Under the pieces are notes generated by a model that made no database searches, was not told the DNA's origin, and worked only from the letters and a program-made list of their open reading frames with translations. From Flavobacterium hibernum (GTDB lineage: Bacteria > Bacteroidota > Bacteroidia > Flavobacteriales > Flavobacteriaceae), in NCBI RefSeq assembly GCF_000832125.1, contig NZ_JPRK01000014.1:1-64000 (forward strand): DNA of 64,000 bases, read 5' to 3'. The position numbers and the translations under genes were made by a program. Below, piece after piece: positions 34,005-42,611 of this stretch. Position 1 is the stretch's first letter. Every line of letters begins with the position of its first letter.

Positions 34005-35513
34005 TTAATTTATTCCTCCTCCCAAAGCTTTATACAATAAAACCTGCGAATCGGCATTTTTTAATTGAATGTCAACAAAATCCAATTCAGCCTGAAGCTT
34101 GTTTTTTTGTGCACTAATTATTTCAAGATAATTGGCATATCCACTCAAATACAAATCATTCGAAACATTCACAGCAATTTCAAGATGCTCAATCTCTTTC
34201 GATTTATAAGCCAAAACATCCTGAAAAGCTTCAGTTCTGTGCAACAATGCACTTAACTCATTATACGCTATAGTGACCGTATTTTGATATTGAAGAAAAG
34301 AAATTTGTTGTTTCTTATTTGCAATAAAAAACTCCTGTTTAATTTGACCTTTGTTAAATATTGGAGCCGAAAGCCCGCCAAGCAATTGCCAAGCAAGAGA
34401 TTCGCTATTAAAAAATGTAGAGAACGAAAAAGAGTTAAGTCCGCCATAAGCACCAAGATTTAAAGTTGGGAAAAAAGCAGCACGTGCAGCCTTAGCATCG
34501 GCATGCGTGGCAGCTAATTCAAAATAAGCCTCAGATACATCAGGTCTTTTATGAATGATAGAATCCACACTTATTTTTTGATTTAAAACTTCAAGATGTC
34601 CAGATAAAAAGGTTGAACTTCTTTCGATTTTTCCGCCATATTCACCCAAAAGATTCAGTAAAGCTTTTTCAGTTTGATCAATACTCAAATCCAATTGCTT
34701 CGCTTCGGCAAGAATGTTATTGTTTTGCGCATTAAATTGCTGTACAGCTAATTCAGTAGCTTTTCCAACAGATCTTTGCGCCGAAATAATATCAAGAGCG
34801 CGCTGCTGCGTAACTAGATTTTTTTTATAAATAAGCGCTTGATTGTCCAGTGCAATAAGTTTGTAATAAAGCGATGCAATATCACTAAGCAATCTGGTTT
34901 GTAACAATCTCATTCCTTCTTGCGAAGCAAAAAAACGTTCGCGCGCCGCTTTTTTTCGATTGCTTAATTTCCCCCATATATCAGCTTCCCAAGATACTTT
35001 TCCAGCAAGAAACAAATTTGGAGTTACATCAGTATTAATTCTTTGATTGTCTTGTATGTTTTGAGACAAATTTGTGTCAAAGTTTCCAACACCATCCATA
35101 GTATATTTACCATAATGAGTTCCAGATGCATCTGCCACAATTTCAAAAGAGGGCAATAAAGCAAGTTTTGCTACTTTAAGATGAGAATTGGCAATTGCAA
35201 TTCTTTCCTGCATGATTAAATAGTCAGGATTTTGAGCAATAGCTTTGTCTAATAATTTTTCTAATTGAGGATCTTTAAAATAGTTTTTTGTTTTTAAAGG
35301 AATAAAAGCCTCAAGATTTTCAGTTGAATTTTTTCGCTTAGCATCAAAATTTTCGGGCAATGTTTTAGCTTTTTGCTGTTCTGCCATCTTTGGGGCAGAA
35401 CAAGCTGTTAATACAACCACAAATGCTATTATTAAAATAGAAGTTGAGTTGTTTCTCATAAAATGCCATAAAGAATTTACGATTTGATGAGATTTATATA
35501 TTGAATTTTTCAT
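34005..35513 (-). CDS. RND efflux outer-membrane factor (TolC/OprM-like lipoprotein)
   Basis: This 502-aa outer-membrane channel is the third gene of an efflux operon. The lipobox VLTACSAP is preceded by a hydrophobic stretch; translation may start at 35513 or, more likely for a signal peptide of normal length, at the internal Met19 (35459). OEP-type features are two long helical repeats, for example DYLIMQERIAIANSHLKVAKLALLPSFEI and DVSEAYFELAATHADAKAARAAFFPTLNLG, and SWEADIWGKLSNRKKAARER. It starts 9 bp after the pump stop codon, so all three genes form one transcript. Confidence 0.94.
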   Translation of the reverse strand: MKNSIYKSHQIVNSLWHFMRNNSTSILIIAFVVVLTACSAPKMAEQQKAKTLPENFDAKRKNSTENLEAFIPLKTKNYFKDPQLEKLLDKAIAQNPDYLIMQERIAIANSHLKVAKLALLPSFEIVADASGTHYGKYTMDGVGNFDTNLSQNIQDNQRINTDVTPNLFLAGKVSWEADIWGKLSNRKKAARERFFASQEGMRLLQTRLLSDIASLYYKLIALDNQALIYKKNLVTQQRALDIISAQRSVGKATELAVQQFNAQNNNILAEAKQLDLSIDQTEKALLNLLGEYGGKIERSSTFLSGHLEVLNQKISVDSIIHKRPDVSEAYFELAATHADAKAARAAFFPTLNLGAYGGLNSFSFSTFFNSESLAWQLLGGLSAPIFNKGQIKQEFFIANKKQQISFLQYQNTVTIAYNELSALLHRTEAFQDVLAYKSKEIEHLEIAVNVSNDLYLSGYANYLEIISAQKNKLQAELDFVDIQLKNADSQVLLYKALGGGIN

Positions 35514-35522
35514 TGTTTAAAT

Positions 35523-38500
35523 TTATTTTTTCATTGCTTCTTCAAGTTTTGCAAAAAGGATGTAAAGACCAGGAATAATTACAAGTCCAAAAATGGTACC
35601 TATCAACATTCCTCCAGCAGCCGCAGTACCAATAGATCTGTTACCAATTGCACCGGCTCCAGAAGCAATACACAAAGGAATAAGTCCTGATATAAAAGCA
35701 AATGAAGTCATTAAAATAGGTCTAAAACGAAGTCTTGCGCCCTCGATTGCGGCTTCGGTAATGTCTTGACCTAACTTATTTTGAGCCATAGCAAATTCCA
35801 CAATCAAAATGGCGTTTTTGGCCAGCAGTCCTATAAGCATGACTAAGGCAACCTGAGCATAAATGTTATTGTCTAACCCAACAGCGAGAAGTGCAAGATA
35901 AGAACCAAAAACACCCACAGGAAGCGACAGAAGTACCGGAAAGGGTAGTAGTAAACTTTCATACTGAGCCGCAAGCAATAAGTAAACAAACAATAAACAT
36001 AAAGCAAAAATGTAAATCGTTTGATTTCCCGAGAGGATTTCCTCACGTGTCATACCAGACCATTCAAGCTCAAACTTTTGAGGGAGTTTTTCGGCTGCGA
36101 GTTTCTCTACAGCTGCAATTGCTTCTCCGGAACTGTAACCGGCAGCAGGTTCTCCGTTAATCATCGCGGACATATACATATTATAACGTGTAAGAACTTC
36201 TGGGCCATAAACACGTTCTAATTTTACAAATGTCGAAAACGGAACCATTTCGCCCGCATCATTTTTAAGATACATATCCAAAATACTTTCGGGATTTTTT
36301 CTAAACTGAGGTCCCGCTTGTACCATTACTTTATACATTTGAGAAAAACGAATAAAGTTTGTAGCATAAAAAGATCCCAACATCGTTTGTAGAGTAGACA
36401 TTGCATTATCTACAGAAACTCCTTTTTTGGCAGCGAGATCATAATCAATATGTATTAAATACTGAGGGAAAGTAGCATCGAAACTGGTAAACGAATTTTG
36501 TATTTCAGGTGAAGCATTTAACTCTTTAATAAAGTTTTTGGTAACTTCATCAGTGTTACTAATTGGCCCTCCTGATTTATCAAGAAGACGCAATTCAAAA
36601 CCACTAGTATTACCAAATCCAGGAACAGTTGGTGGCGCAAAAATTTCGATCTGAGCATCCGAAATACCTTTTGTTTTCTGAGTTAATTGTGTAATGAATT
36701 CATTAACAGATATGTTTCTGTCGCTCCAATCCTTCAAGTTAATCATTCCCATTCCATACGAAGCTCCAGCAATTTCAGTTACAATACTATAACCTGCAAG
36801 TGTCGTAACATTATCAACGCCTTCAATTTGTTTTGCAATGCGAGTAACCTCGTCAAGCACTTTTTCTGTTCGCTCTACAGTTGCACCTTGTGGCGTTGTA
36901 ACACTAACATATACCATTCCCTGATCTTCTGACGGAATAAATCCTGATGGTAAAAATCGAGACGTTCCCCAAGTAAGAATACAGAATAAAACTAAAAGAC
37001 CAACCGTAATAGAACTGCGATCAGCAAATTTTGAAAGAACTCTAATATATTTTGACGTGATATTATCAAACCATCTATTAAATCCATTAAAGAAACGATC
37101 TAAAAGTGACGTTTTCTTTTTGTTAGGATCGTGTGGTCTTAGCATAATAGCACATAGAGCAGGAGTAAGAGTAAGTGCATTAATACCAGAAATTACAATA
37201 CTAATTGCCATTGTTAGTGAGAATTGCCTATAGAAAACCCCAACAGGACCGCTAAGGAAAGCAACAGGTATAAACACAGCAGCCATTACAATTGTAATTG
37301 CAATTACAGCACCTGTGATTTCTTTCATCGCACTTATAGTCGCGGGTAGAGGATCGAGGTGTTCTTCGGTAATTTTAACGTGTACAGCCTCGACTACTAC
37401 AATGGCATTGTCGACGACAATTCCAATCGATAATACCAAGGCAAAAAGAGTCAACAGGTTTATAGAGAAACCCATCATCGACATGAAAGTAAACGAGCCA
37501 ATTAAAGCTACGGGTACTGCCAATACAGGAATAAGTGTAGAACGCCAATCTTGCAGGAATATAAAAACAACAAAAGCTACAAGAAGAAAAGCTTCAATAA
37601 GTGTTTTTAAAACCTCGTCTATCGATGCATCAAGAAAACGAGAAACATCATAAGCAATATTGTAGTTCATTCCAGGAGGAAAAGACGTTCCTTTTAATTC
37701 CGCCATTTTTTCTTTTACGCTCGCAATTACTTCAGAAGCATTCGAGCCTGGTCTTTGTTTTAGCATGATTGAAGCCGAAGGTTTTCCATCAGTCTTCGAA
37801 ACCATTCCGTAACTCATAGCTCCCAATTCTATTTTTGAGATATCTTTCAATTTCAGAATTGTACCATCAGAATTGGCTCTAATTGGTATTTCTTCATATT
37901 GTTTAGGTTCAAAAAATTTCCCGCCATATTTTATTACATATTGTAATTGGCTGTCCAGTTGTCCGGAACCTTCACCAACTTTACCCGGCGCGGCAGAAAT
38001 GTTTTGTTTTTGCAACGAACTAATTACTTCGTTTGCTGCGATGTTGTACGAAAGCATTTTTTGAGGGTCAAGCCATACTCGCATCGAGTACTCTTTTTGT
38101 CCCATAATTTCGGCACGACCTACACCATCAATACGCTTTAATTCCTGAAGAATATTAATATCAGTAAAATTGAAAATAAACTGTTCGTCCTGAATTTTAT
38201 CTGTACTCGTAACGTTGAGGTACATCAACATACTGTTAACCTCTTTTTCAGTAGTTACACCGGCACGAATTACCTCTTCAGGAAGTTCGTCAAGTATTGT
38301 TGTTACACGGTTTTGTACGTTAACAGCAGCCAAATCAGGATCGGTTCCAACTTCAAAGAAAACCTGAATTAAGGTTAAACCATCATTTGAAGTTACGGTT
38401 GACATGTATGTCATTCCAGGAACACCATTTATGGCTCTTTCTAACGGGAGCGCGACGGCGTTGGCGGAAACCTCTGCGTTGGCTCCTGTATATTTGGCTG

Positions 38501-38636
38501 TAACAGTTACAGATGGCGGAACAATATCTGGAAATTGGGTTATGGGAAGCTGGAACAATGCCAGTAATCCCAAAAGAACTATCATAACCGAAATGATTAA
38601 TGACAATATTTTTCTTTTGATAAATAACTCTATCAT
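35523..38636 (-). CDS. RND multidrug efflux pump, HAE1 type
   Basis: This 1037-aa inner-membrane transporter of the AcrB/MexB class exports drugs or other amphiphiles using the proton gradient. It has twelve predicted membrane segments in two halves, porter-domain blocks such as FPDIVPPSVTVTA and GMGMINLKDWSDR, and the TM10 Lys in LLAKNAILIVEFAMA. The TM4 proton-relay motif reads GIVVDNAIVVVEAV: AcrB Asp407 is kept (Asp409) but the second Asp is Asn410. Length is normal. It is between the adaptor and outer-membrane genes. The substrate is unknown. Confidence 0.96.
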   Translation of the reverse strand: MIELFIKRKILSLIISVMIVLLGLLALFQLPITQFPDIVPPSVTVTAKYTGANAEVSANAVALPLERAINGVPGMTYMSTVTSNDGLTLIQVFFEVGTDPDLAAVNVQNRVTTILDELPEEVIRAGVTTEKEVNSMLMYLNVTSTDKIQDEQFIFNFTDINILQELKRIDGVGRAEIMGQKEYSMRVWLDPQKMLSYNIAANEVISSLQKQNISAAPGKVGEGSGQLDSQLQYVIKYGGKFFEPKQYEEIPIRANSDGTILKLKDISKIELGAMSYGMVSKTDGKPSASIMLKQRPGSNASEVIASVKEKMAELKGTSFPPGMNYNIAYDVSRFLDASIDEVLKTLIEAFLLVAFVVFIFLQDWRSTLIPVLAVPVALIGSFTFMSMMGFSINLLTLFALVLSIGIVVDNAIVVVEAVHVKITEEHLDPLPATISAMKEITGAVIAITIVMAAVFIPVAFLSGPVGVFYRQFSLTMAISIVISGINALTLTPALCAIMLRPHDPNKKKTSLLDRFFNGFNRWFDNITSKYIRVLSKFADRSSITVGLLVLFCILTWGTSRFLPSGFIPSEDQGMVYVSVTTPQGATVERTEKVLDEVTRIAKQIEGVDNVTTLAGYSIVTEIAGASYGMGMINLKDWSDRNISVNEFITQLTQKTKGISDAQIEIFAPPTVPGFGNTSGFELRLLDKSGGPISNTDEVTKNFIKELNASPEIQNSFTSFDATFPQYLIHIDYDLAAKKGVSVDNAMSTLQTMLGSFYATNFIRFSQMYKVMVQAGPQFRKNPESILDMYLKNDAGEMVPFSTFVKLERVYGPEVLTRYNMYMSAMINGEPAAGYSSGEAIAAVEKLAAEKLPQKFELEWSGMTREEILSGNQTIYIFALCLLFVYLLLAAQYESLLLPFPVLLSLPVGVFGSYLALLAVGLDNNIYAQVALVMLIGLLAKNAILIVEFAMAQNKLGQDITEAAIEGARLRFRPILMTSFAFISGLIPLCIASGAGAIGNRSIGTAAAGGMLIGTIFGLVIIPGLYILFAKLEEAMKK

Positions 38637-38686
38637 TATAATTTTTTTAGATCAATAATTAAATAACTGTTTTACAAGTTTAAAAC

Positions 38687-39778
38687 CTATATCTGTTTGA
38701 TGTTGATTTTGTCGCCGTCTCTCAATGATTGTGTACCTTCCTGTACAATTAGGTCATCGTTTTTTAGACCATCGTTTAAAATATAAACATCATCAAGAGT
38801 ACTTTCAATTGTAATATTGGTCATTTTAACTACTCCATCTTTTTTTACCAGAAATACATATTGTTTATCCTGAATAGAAAAAACAGCTTTCTGAGGAATT
38901 AAAATCGCATTGATTTTAGGTTCTGAAATAATTAGTTTTCCAGAAGTTCCATGTTTTATAAACCCTTGCGGATTGTGAAATTTTGCTTTGTATTGAATAG
39001 AGCCTGTTTGTCTGTCAATTTCTCCATCGGCAGTTCTTAGTTCACCTTTTTGATCGTACACCATTCCGTTGGGTAAAACCAGTTTAATATCGCCTTGATT
39101 ATTTAAGGTTTTGTCTTCCATCATTTGGAAATAAGTATTCTCTGGAATCGAGAAATAAGCATAAACGTCGTCTAGTTGAGAAACGGTTGTTAGTAACGAC
39201 CCATTTTCTACTAAACTTCCTTCTTTAAACGGAATTCTGTCTACAGTTCCGTCAAATGGTGCGCGGATTGTGGTAAAACTAATTTGTTGGTTGATTGCTT
39301 TTCTTTCAGCGGCAGCGTGAGCTAATTTTGCAGAAGCAGCATCATTTTTTGCTTTAGATAATTCTAATTCTTTATCTGCAATTACTTTTTTATTAAAAAG
39401 AGTTTGAGCCTGTTCCAATTCTACAGTTGTGATTCTTAAGTCGGCTTTTGCGCTTTTGTAAACAGCTTCGGCTTTTAAAAGTTGAATTTGAAGTTCTACA
39501 TCGCTTATTTTAAATAAGATTTGGCCTTTTTTTACTTTCTGTCCTTCGCTTACATAAACTTTTTCAAGTAATCCGGGAATTCTAACATGAATTTCTACAT
39601 TGTTTTTAGCGTGAACATCAGCAACAAATTTGCTCGAAACTATGGTGTCTTTTAAAGTAACTTTATAAACGGGAAGTGTTTTTATATTGTGGGAATCCTT
39701 TTTGGATTTATCGCCACACGAGACTAAAACGAATAGGGATAAAGCGAATAATAGGAATTTATTTTTATGAATATTCAT
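38687..39778 (-). CDS. RND efflux periplasmic adaptor (membrane fusion lipoprotein)
   Basis: This 363-aa lipoprotein (lipobox VLVSCGDK) bridges the pump and the outer-membrane channel. It shows the AcrA/HlyD order. The lipoyl half-motif (IPGLLEKVYVSEGQKVKKGQILFKI) and coiled-coil hairpin (about 100-160, KAKNDAASAKLAHAAAERKA) come first; the second lipoyl half (TIRAPFDGTVDRIPFKEGSLV) and beta-barrel follow. It is the first gene of the operon, 50 bp before the pump. No regulator gene is adjacent. Confidence 0.94.
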   Translation of the reverse strand: MNIHKNKFLLFALSLFVLVSCGDKSKKDSHNIKTLPVYKVTLKDTIVSSKFVADVHAKNNVEIHVRIPGLLEKVYVSEGQKVKKGQILFKISDVELQIQLLKAEAVYKSAKADLRITTVELEQAQTLFNKKVIADKELELSKAKNDAASAKLAHAAAERKAINQQISFTTIRAPFDGTVDRIPFKEGSLVENGSLLTTVSQLDDVYAYFSIPENTYFQMMEDKTLNNQGDIKLVLPNGMVYDQKGELRTADGEIDRQTGSIQYKAKFHNPQGFIKHGTSGKLIISEPKINAILIPQKAVFSIQDKQYVFLVKKDGVVKMTNITIESTLDDVYILNDGLKNDDLIVQEGTQSLRDGDKINIKQI

Positions 39779-40025
39779 AATGAGGTTTTAAAATTTTGAA
39801 TAAATAGATTTGCTCCCTAAATATTGAATACTGGGAGTTTGAGTTTGGATTTTGTTTCTGATAACAATCAGAATAAAAAATAATAATGCATTCGGATAAT
39901 TCATTTTGAGTGAAGTACCGTTTTAGAAGATGTTTTTATGACAAGGTCAATTCATGTAGTATAGGGCACATGAAAGTTTTCTCAGAGATTATCTGAAAAT
40001 AATAAAAACAGCAAAAAATTGTAAT

Positions 40026-40385
40026 CTAGAAAAGTTGGTACAAATGCAAGTAAGTGTGCCTTTGAACCTGGTATAGCGAAGCTATACCATATATTAAGCT
40101 TTTTTTATAAAGCTTGAAGTTTATTAAGTTGCTAAAATACGGAGCTTTGATTGTACTTTGTTCTAAAGTAGTCGCTCTGGCTTTTATTTTCTTTTTGATT
40201 TTGTAATGTATCTCTAAATTTTTAGAGGAAGAAAAATCTGAAGAATGAACTAGTAAATCGTCAGCTGCAACGCTATCTAGAACAATGCAACTGCTAAAAT
40301 GTAAAGGTTGCTGATATGTTTCGGTGCCTTTAAAAAAAGAAAGCAGCGATAGTAAAAGGATATATATGAACTTGGTAGGTTTCAT
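40026..40385 (-). CDS. Small secreted hypothetical protein
   Basis: This 119-aa frame has a plausible signal sequence (MKPTKFIYILLLSLLSFFKG) followed by a polar, Ser- and Lys-rich body. I do not recognise a family. It is upstream of the efflux operon in the same direction, 247 bp from the adaptor start. A hairpin GGTATAGC-GAA-GCTATACC lies near its 3' end (40070-40088). The N-terminus and codon use look real, but no homology supports it. A spurious frame is possible. Confidence 0.45.
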   Translation of the reverse strand: MKPTKFIYILLLSLLSFFKGTETYQQPLHFSSCIVLDSVAADDLLVHSSDFSSSKNLEIHYKIKKKIKARATTLEQSTIKAPYFSNLINFKLYKKSLIYGIASLYQVQRHTYLHLYQLF

Positions 40386-40787
40386 TTACAGTACAGCAGG
40401 ATTAAATAGGTTATCATAAAAACAAAACTTGTAATTATTGATAACGCGCCAAATATAGTAATTGAGAAATTATTGAATCTTAAATTTTCTTTAAAAAAAG
40501 GTTTCGAAAGCGATTATTAGTAGATTGATTTGTAAAAAGCATTAGAAGTGTTTTTTAAAATTTGATAAACGAGACCTGTTTTATAGTATTAGTTCTTATT
40601 CAGAGAAAAATCTAATTTAGAAGTATAATTGTTCTGGAGAGTTCTGTGTAATTAGAAATTAGATCTGCATAAGTGATGTAGGTTCGCTCTAATTGAACTT
40701 GCTTTGTTTTGGCATATGACATTCATTTTTGAGCTTGACGTTTTATATTTGAAAGTAGTGTAGAAAAACCTTTGAGGTATAAAATGA

Positions 40788-40876
40788 CGAAACCCTCAAC
40801 AAAAGTTAAGGGTTTCGAGTTCTGCGGAGAAAGAGGCTCCGCCACCTGTATCGAAAGCACCAGTAAACACTGGGTG
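40788..40876 (+). other. Three consecutive hairpins in non-coding DNA
   Basis: CGAAACCCT / AGGGTTTCG (40788-40817), GCGGAG / CTCCGC (40824-40842) and CACC-AGT / ACT-GGGTG (40858-40876) follow one another within 90 bases. TGCGGAGAAAGAGG resembles the reverse complement of a serine tRNA 3' end. No intact tRNA can be folded. It may be a structured RNA or recombination remnant at the left edge of the defence island. Confidence 0.4.
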
Positions 40877-41220
40877 TCATATTATGTCAAAAAATGCAGG
40901 GTACTAATAGGGCACTCTTAAAATTCTTAGGTTATTTTAACCTCTGTAAATGTAGGAAAAAAAATCGAGAAATAGCTGGGAAATTTCAAGAAAATGGTGA
41001 TGTGATTATTAGAGTTTGAAAAAAAAATTGTTCGTTTTGTTATTGATTCGTGGTGGTTTACTTTTAAAGCTTCTTTTTTGGAAGAAGTGCCAATAAGCTT
41101 GATCGCTTTTGGAAAAACATACATACATATAAAACATATGTTTTATTTATGTACAAATTTCGGATTGTTGACAATTATCTGTAATATGTTTATTTAAAGA
41201 TTTTAAACAACTTTAAAGTT

Positions 41221-41243
41221 ATGGTTCGAGTCCTGTTCCCGCA
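41221..41243 (+). other. tRNA-like 3' fragment, possible attachment-site remnant
   Basis: GGTTCGAGTCC has the form of a T-loop and is followed by TGTTCCCGCA, like a T-stem and acceptor 3' strand, but no matching 5' part of a tRNA lies upstream. Such fragments are left where integrative elements insert into tRNA genes. No second copy was found elsewhere in the window. Confidence 0.4.
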
Positions 41244-41711
41244 GTTACTAAAAAGATACATATCCTTAAATTACATATAAAATACTTGTTTTTACATTAT
41301 AATCATAATTACGAGAGATATTTCCGAGCGGGAAGCATTCAAATATCTAACCAGTTTATTGAAGATTTTTATAGTATTATTGCATGTACATCTTAAAAGT
41401 TTATATAAAAAAATATATTTCCAATTAATTAATCTTGCTGAATTTTGGTAGCTTCGTTTAATAAAAAAGCAAAGGATTATTTTAGCATGTAGTGACCTTA
41501 TAGATTCAGAGAAAGGTAAGCGGGTGGCAGGATTACATGCCTATTCCTTAATTCGTTGATTTTATTGGTGTTCTCAAGTACTCTTCCAAAAAGGGTAGCC
41601 GAATAGGTCTCATTTATAATGACTTACCTTGTAGCCCTTTGTAGCCTTGATCAATTTAATTGCAGTCAGTCAATGTACTTTAATATCAGTAAAGATATTA
41701 AAAATGTCATT
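41244..41711. other. Gene-free spacer at left edge of defence island
   Basis: I find no convincing gene here. Short frames exist but lack family features or start regions. Base composition is A+T rich, and the stretch looks like decayed DNA before the pseudogene at 41712. Confidence 0.5.
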
Positions 41712-42372
41712 ATGATACAACAAATAATAATCCTTGTTGTGAAATTATTAAGGCTGAATTTAAAGATGGTTTTGTATTTGGAAAATTTGTGCTTAACCGA
41801 AAGATGCCTCATCTTTAACTCTTGCAGAAATATTAATTGATTCAATACTAGAAAAAGGTGTGCTTAAAGATCTACCAATTGTTGGTTCTTTAATTGGAAT
41901 TTGTAAAACTGGCATTGTTGTAAATGATTAAAGGTTTCTAAATAAAATGATGTTTTTCCTTAAAGAATCATCTATTTTGTCAGAAAGTAATTGAAAAAAA
42001 ATATTGAAGATTTAGAAGACAGCGAATATCAATCAGAAGTAGGTGAAAAATTAATTGCTATTATTGATAAATTAGAAACTGGTTCTAAAGCTAAACTTCT
42101 TGGAGAAACATTAGCTCTTTTCGCTAATAAAATTATAACAAAAGATGAATTTTGGAGAGTAAGATTTATTATTGAAAGATTACCAATGTCGGATATAATT
42201 GCGCTAAAAAATTGGAAGAATATTTAAATATAGTTGAAGGTATTGATCTGTATAAATTGTTGATCCATCTTCTCTACTTAATACAAATTCAATTGTTCTT
42301 ACCATTATTCAGAATTCGAACTATTTACTAAAGGATTTGAAAATTTTAAATGAATTATTTAAGGAATATTAA
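41712..42372 (+). pseudogene. Frameshifted remnant of a hypothetical protein gene
   Basis: A single protein can be followed across three frames. EIIKAEFKDGFVFGKFVLNRK is read to about 41803, then a shift gives DASSLTLAEILIDSILEKG and VLKDLPIVGSLIGICKTGI. A stop at 41929 interrupts it, followed by RFLNKMMFFLKESS. A second shift near the A run at 41992 leads to an open stretch of 78 codons (SEVGEKLIAIIDKLETGSKA). The blocks resemble a widespread hypothetical family in which a 'KDIPIVGTIVGLAKTG'-like segment precedes 'GEKLLLIIDKLD'. At least two frameshifts and one stop make it non-functional. Its original function is unknown to me. Confidence 0.7.
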
Positions 42373-42611
42373 CCTTTAGTTTGTTAATAATAATTCTCGC
42401 TTTTAAGTTTTCCTCTAATTTACTTCCGTTTGCTTTTTCGTATGTTTGTAAATTGTTCCAATAATTTTTTAACGTCTAAAAATAACTTCATAACTAATTA
42501 GAAATTCTAATATAAAAATAGTTATTTTATATTAGAAAAAAGAATTAATGAATTGTGTAGGAGAAATTAAAAAAATGCTCTAAAATAAATGATTGCAAAA
42601 AAACGTTTTGT

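Noticed and set aside
37315..37653. 112-aa plus-strand open frame inside the RND pump gene
   Set aside because: It is antisense to a strongly conserved gene, has no family features, and arises from codon bias on the coding strand.
40818..40876. Serine tRNA gene on the minus strand
   Set aside because: Only a short acceptor-like piece is present; no anticodon arm, D-arm or T-loop can be folded.
41619..41840. 73-aa frame before the composite defence operon
   Set aside because: It is out of frame with the readable pseudogene blocks over the same bases and has no recognisable features.
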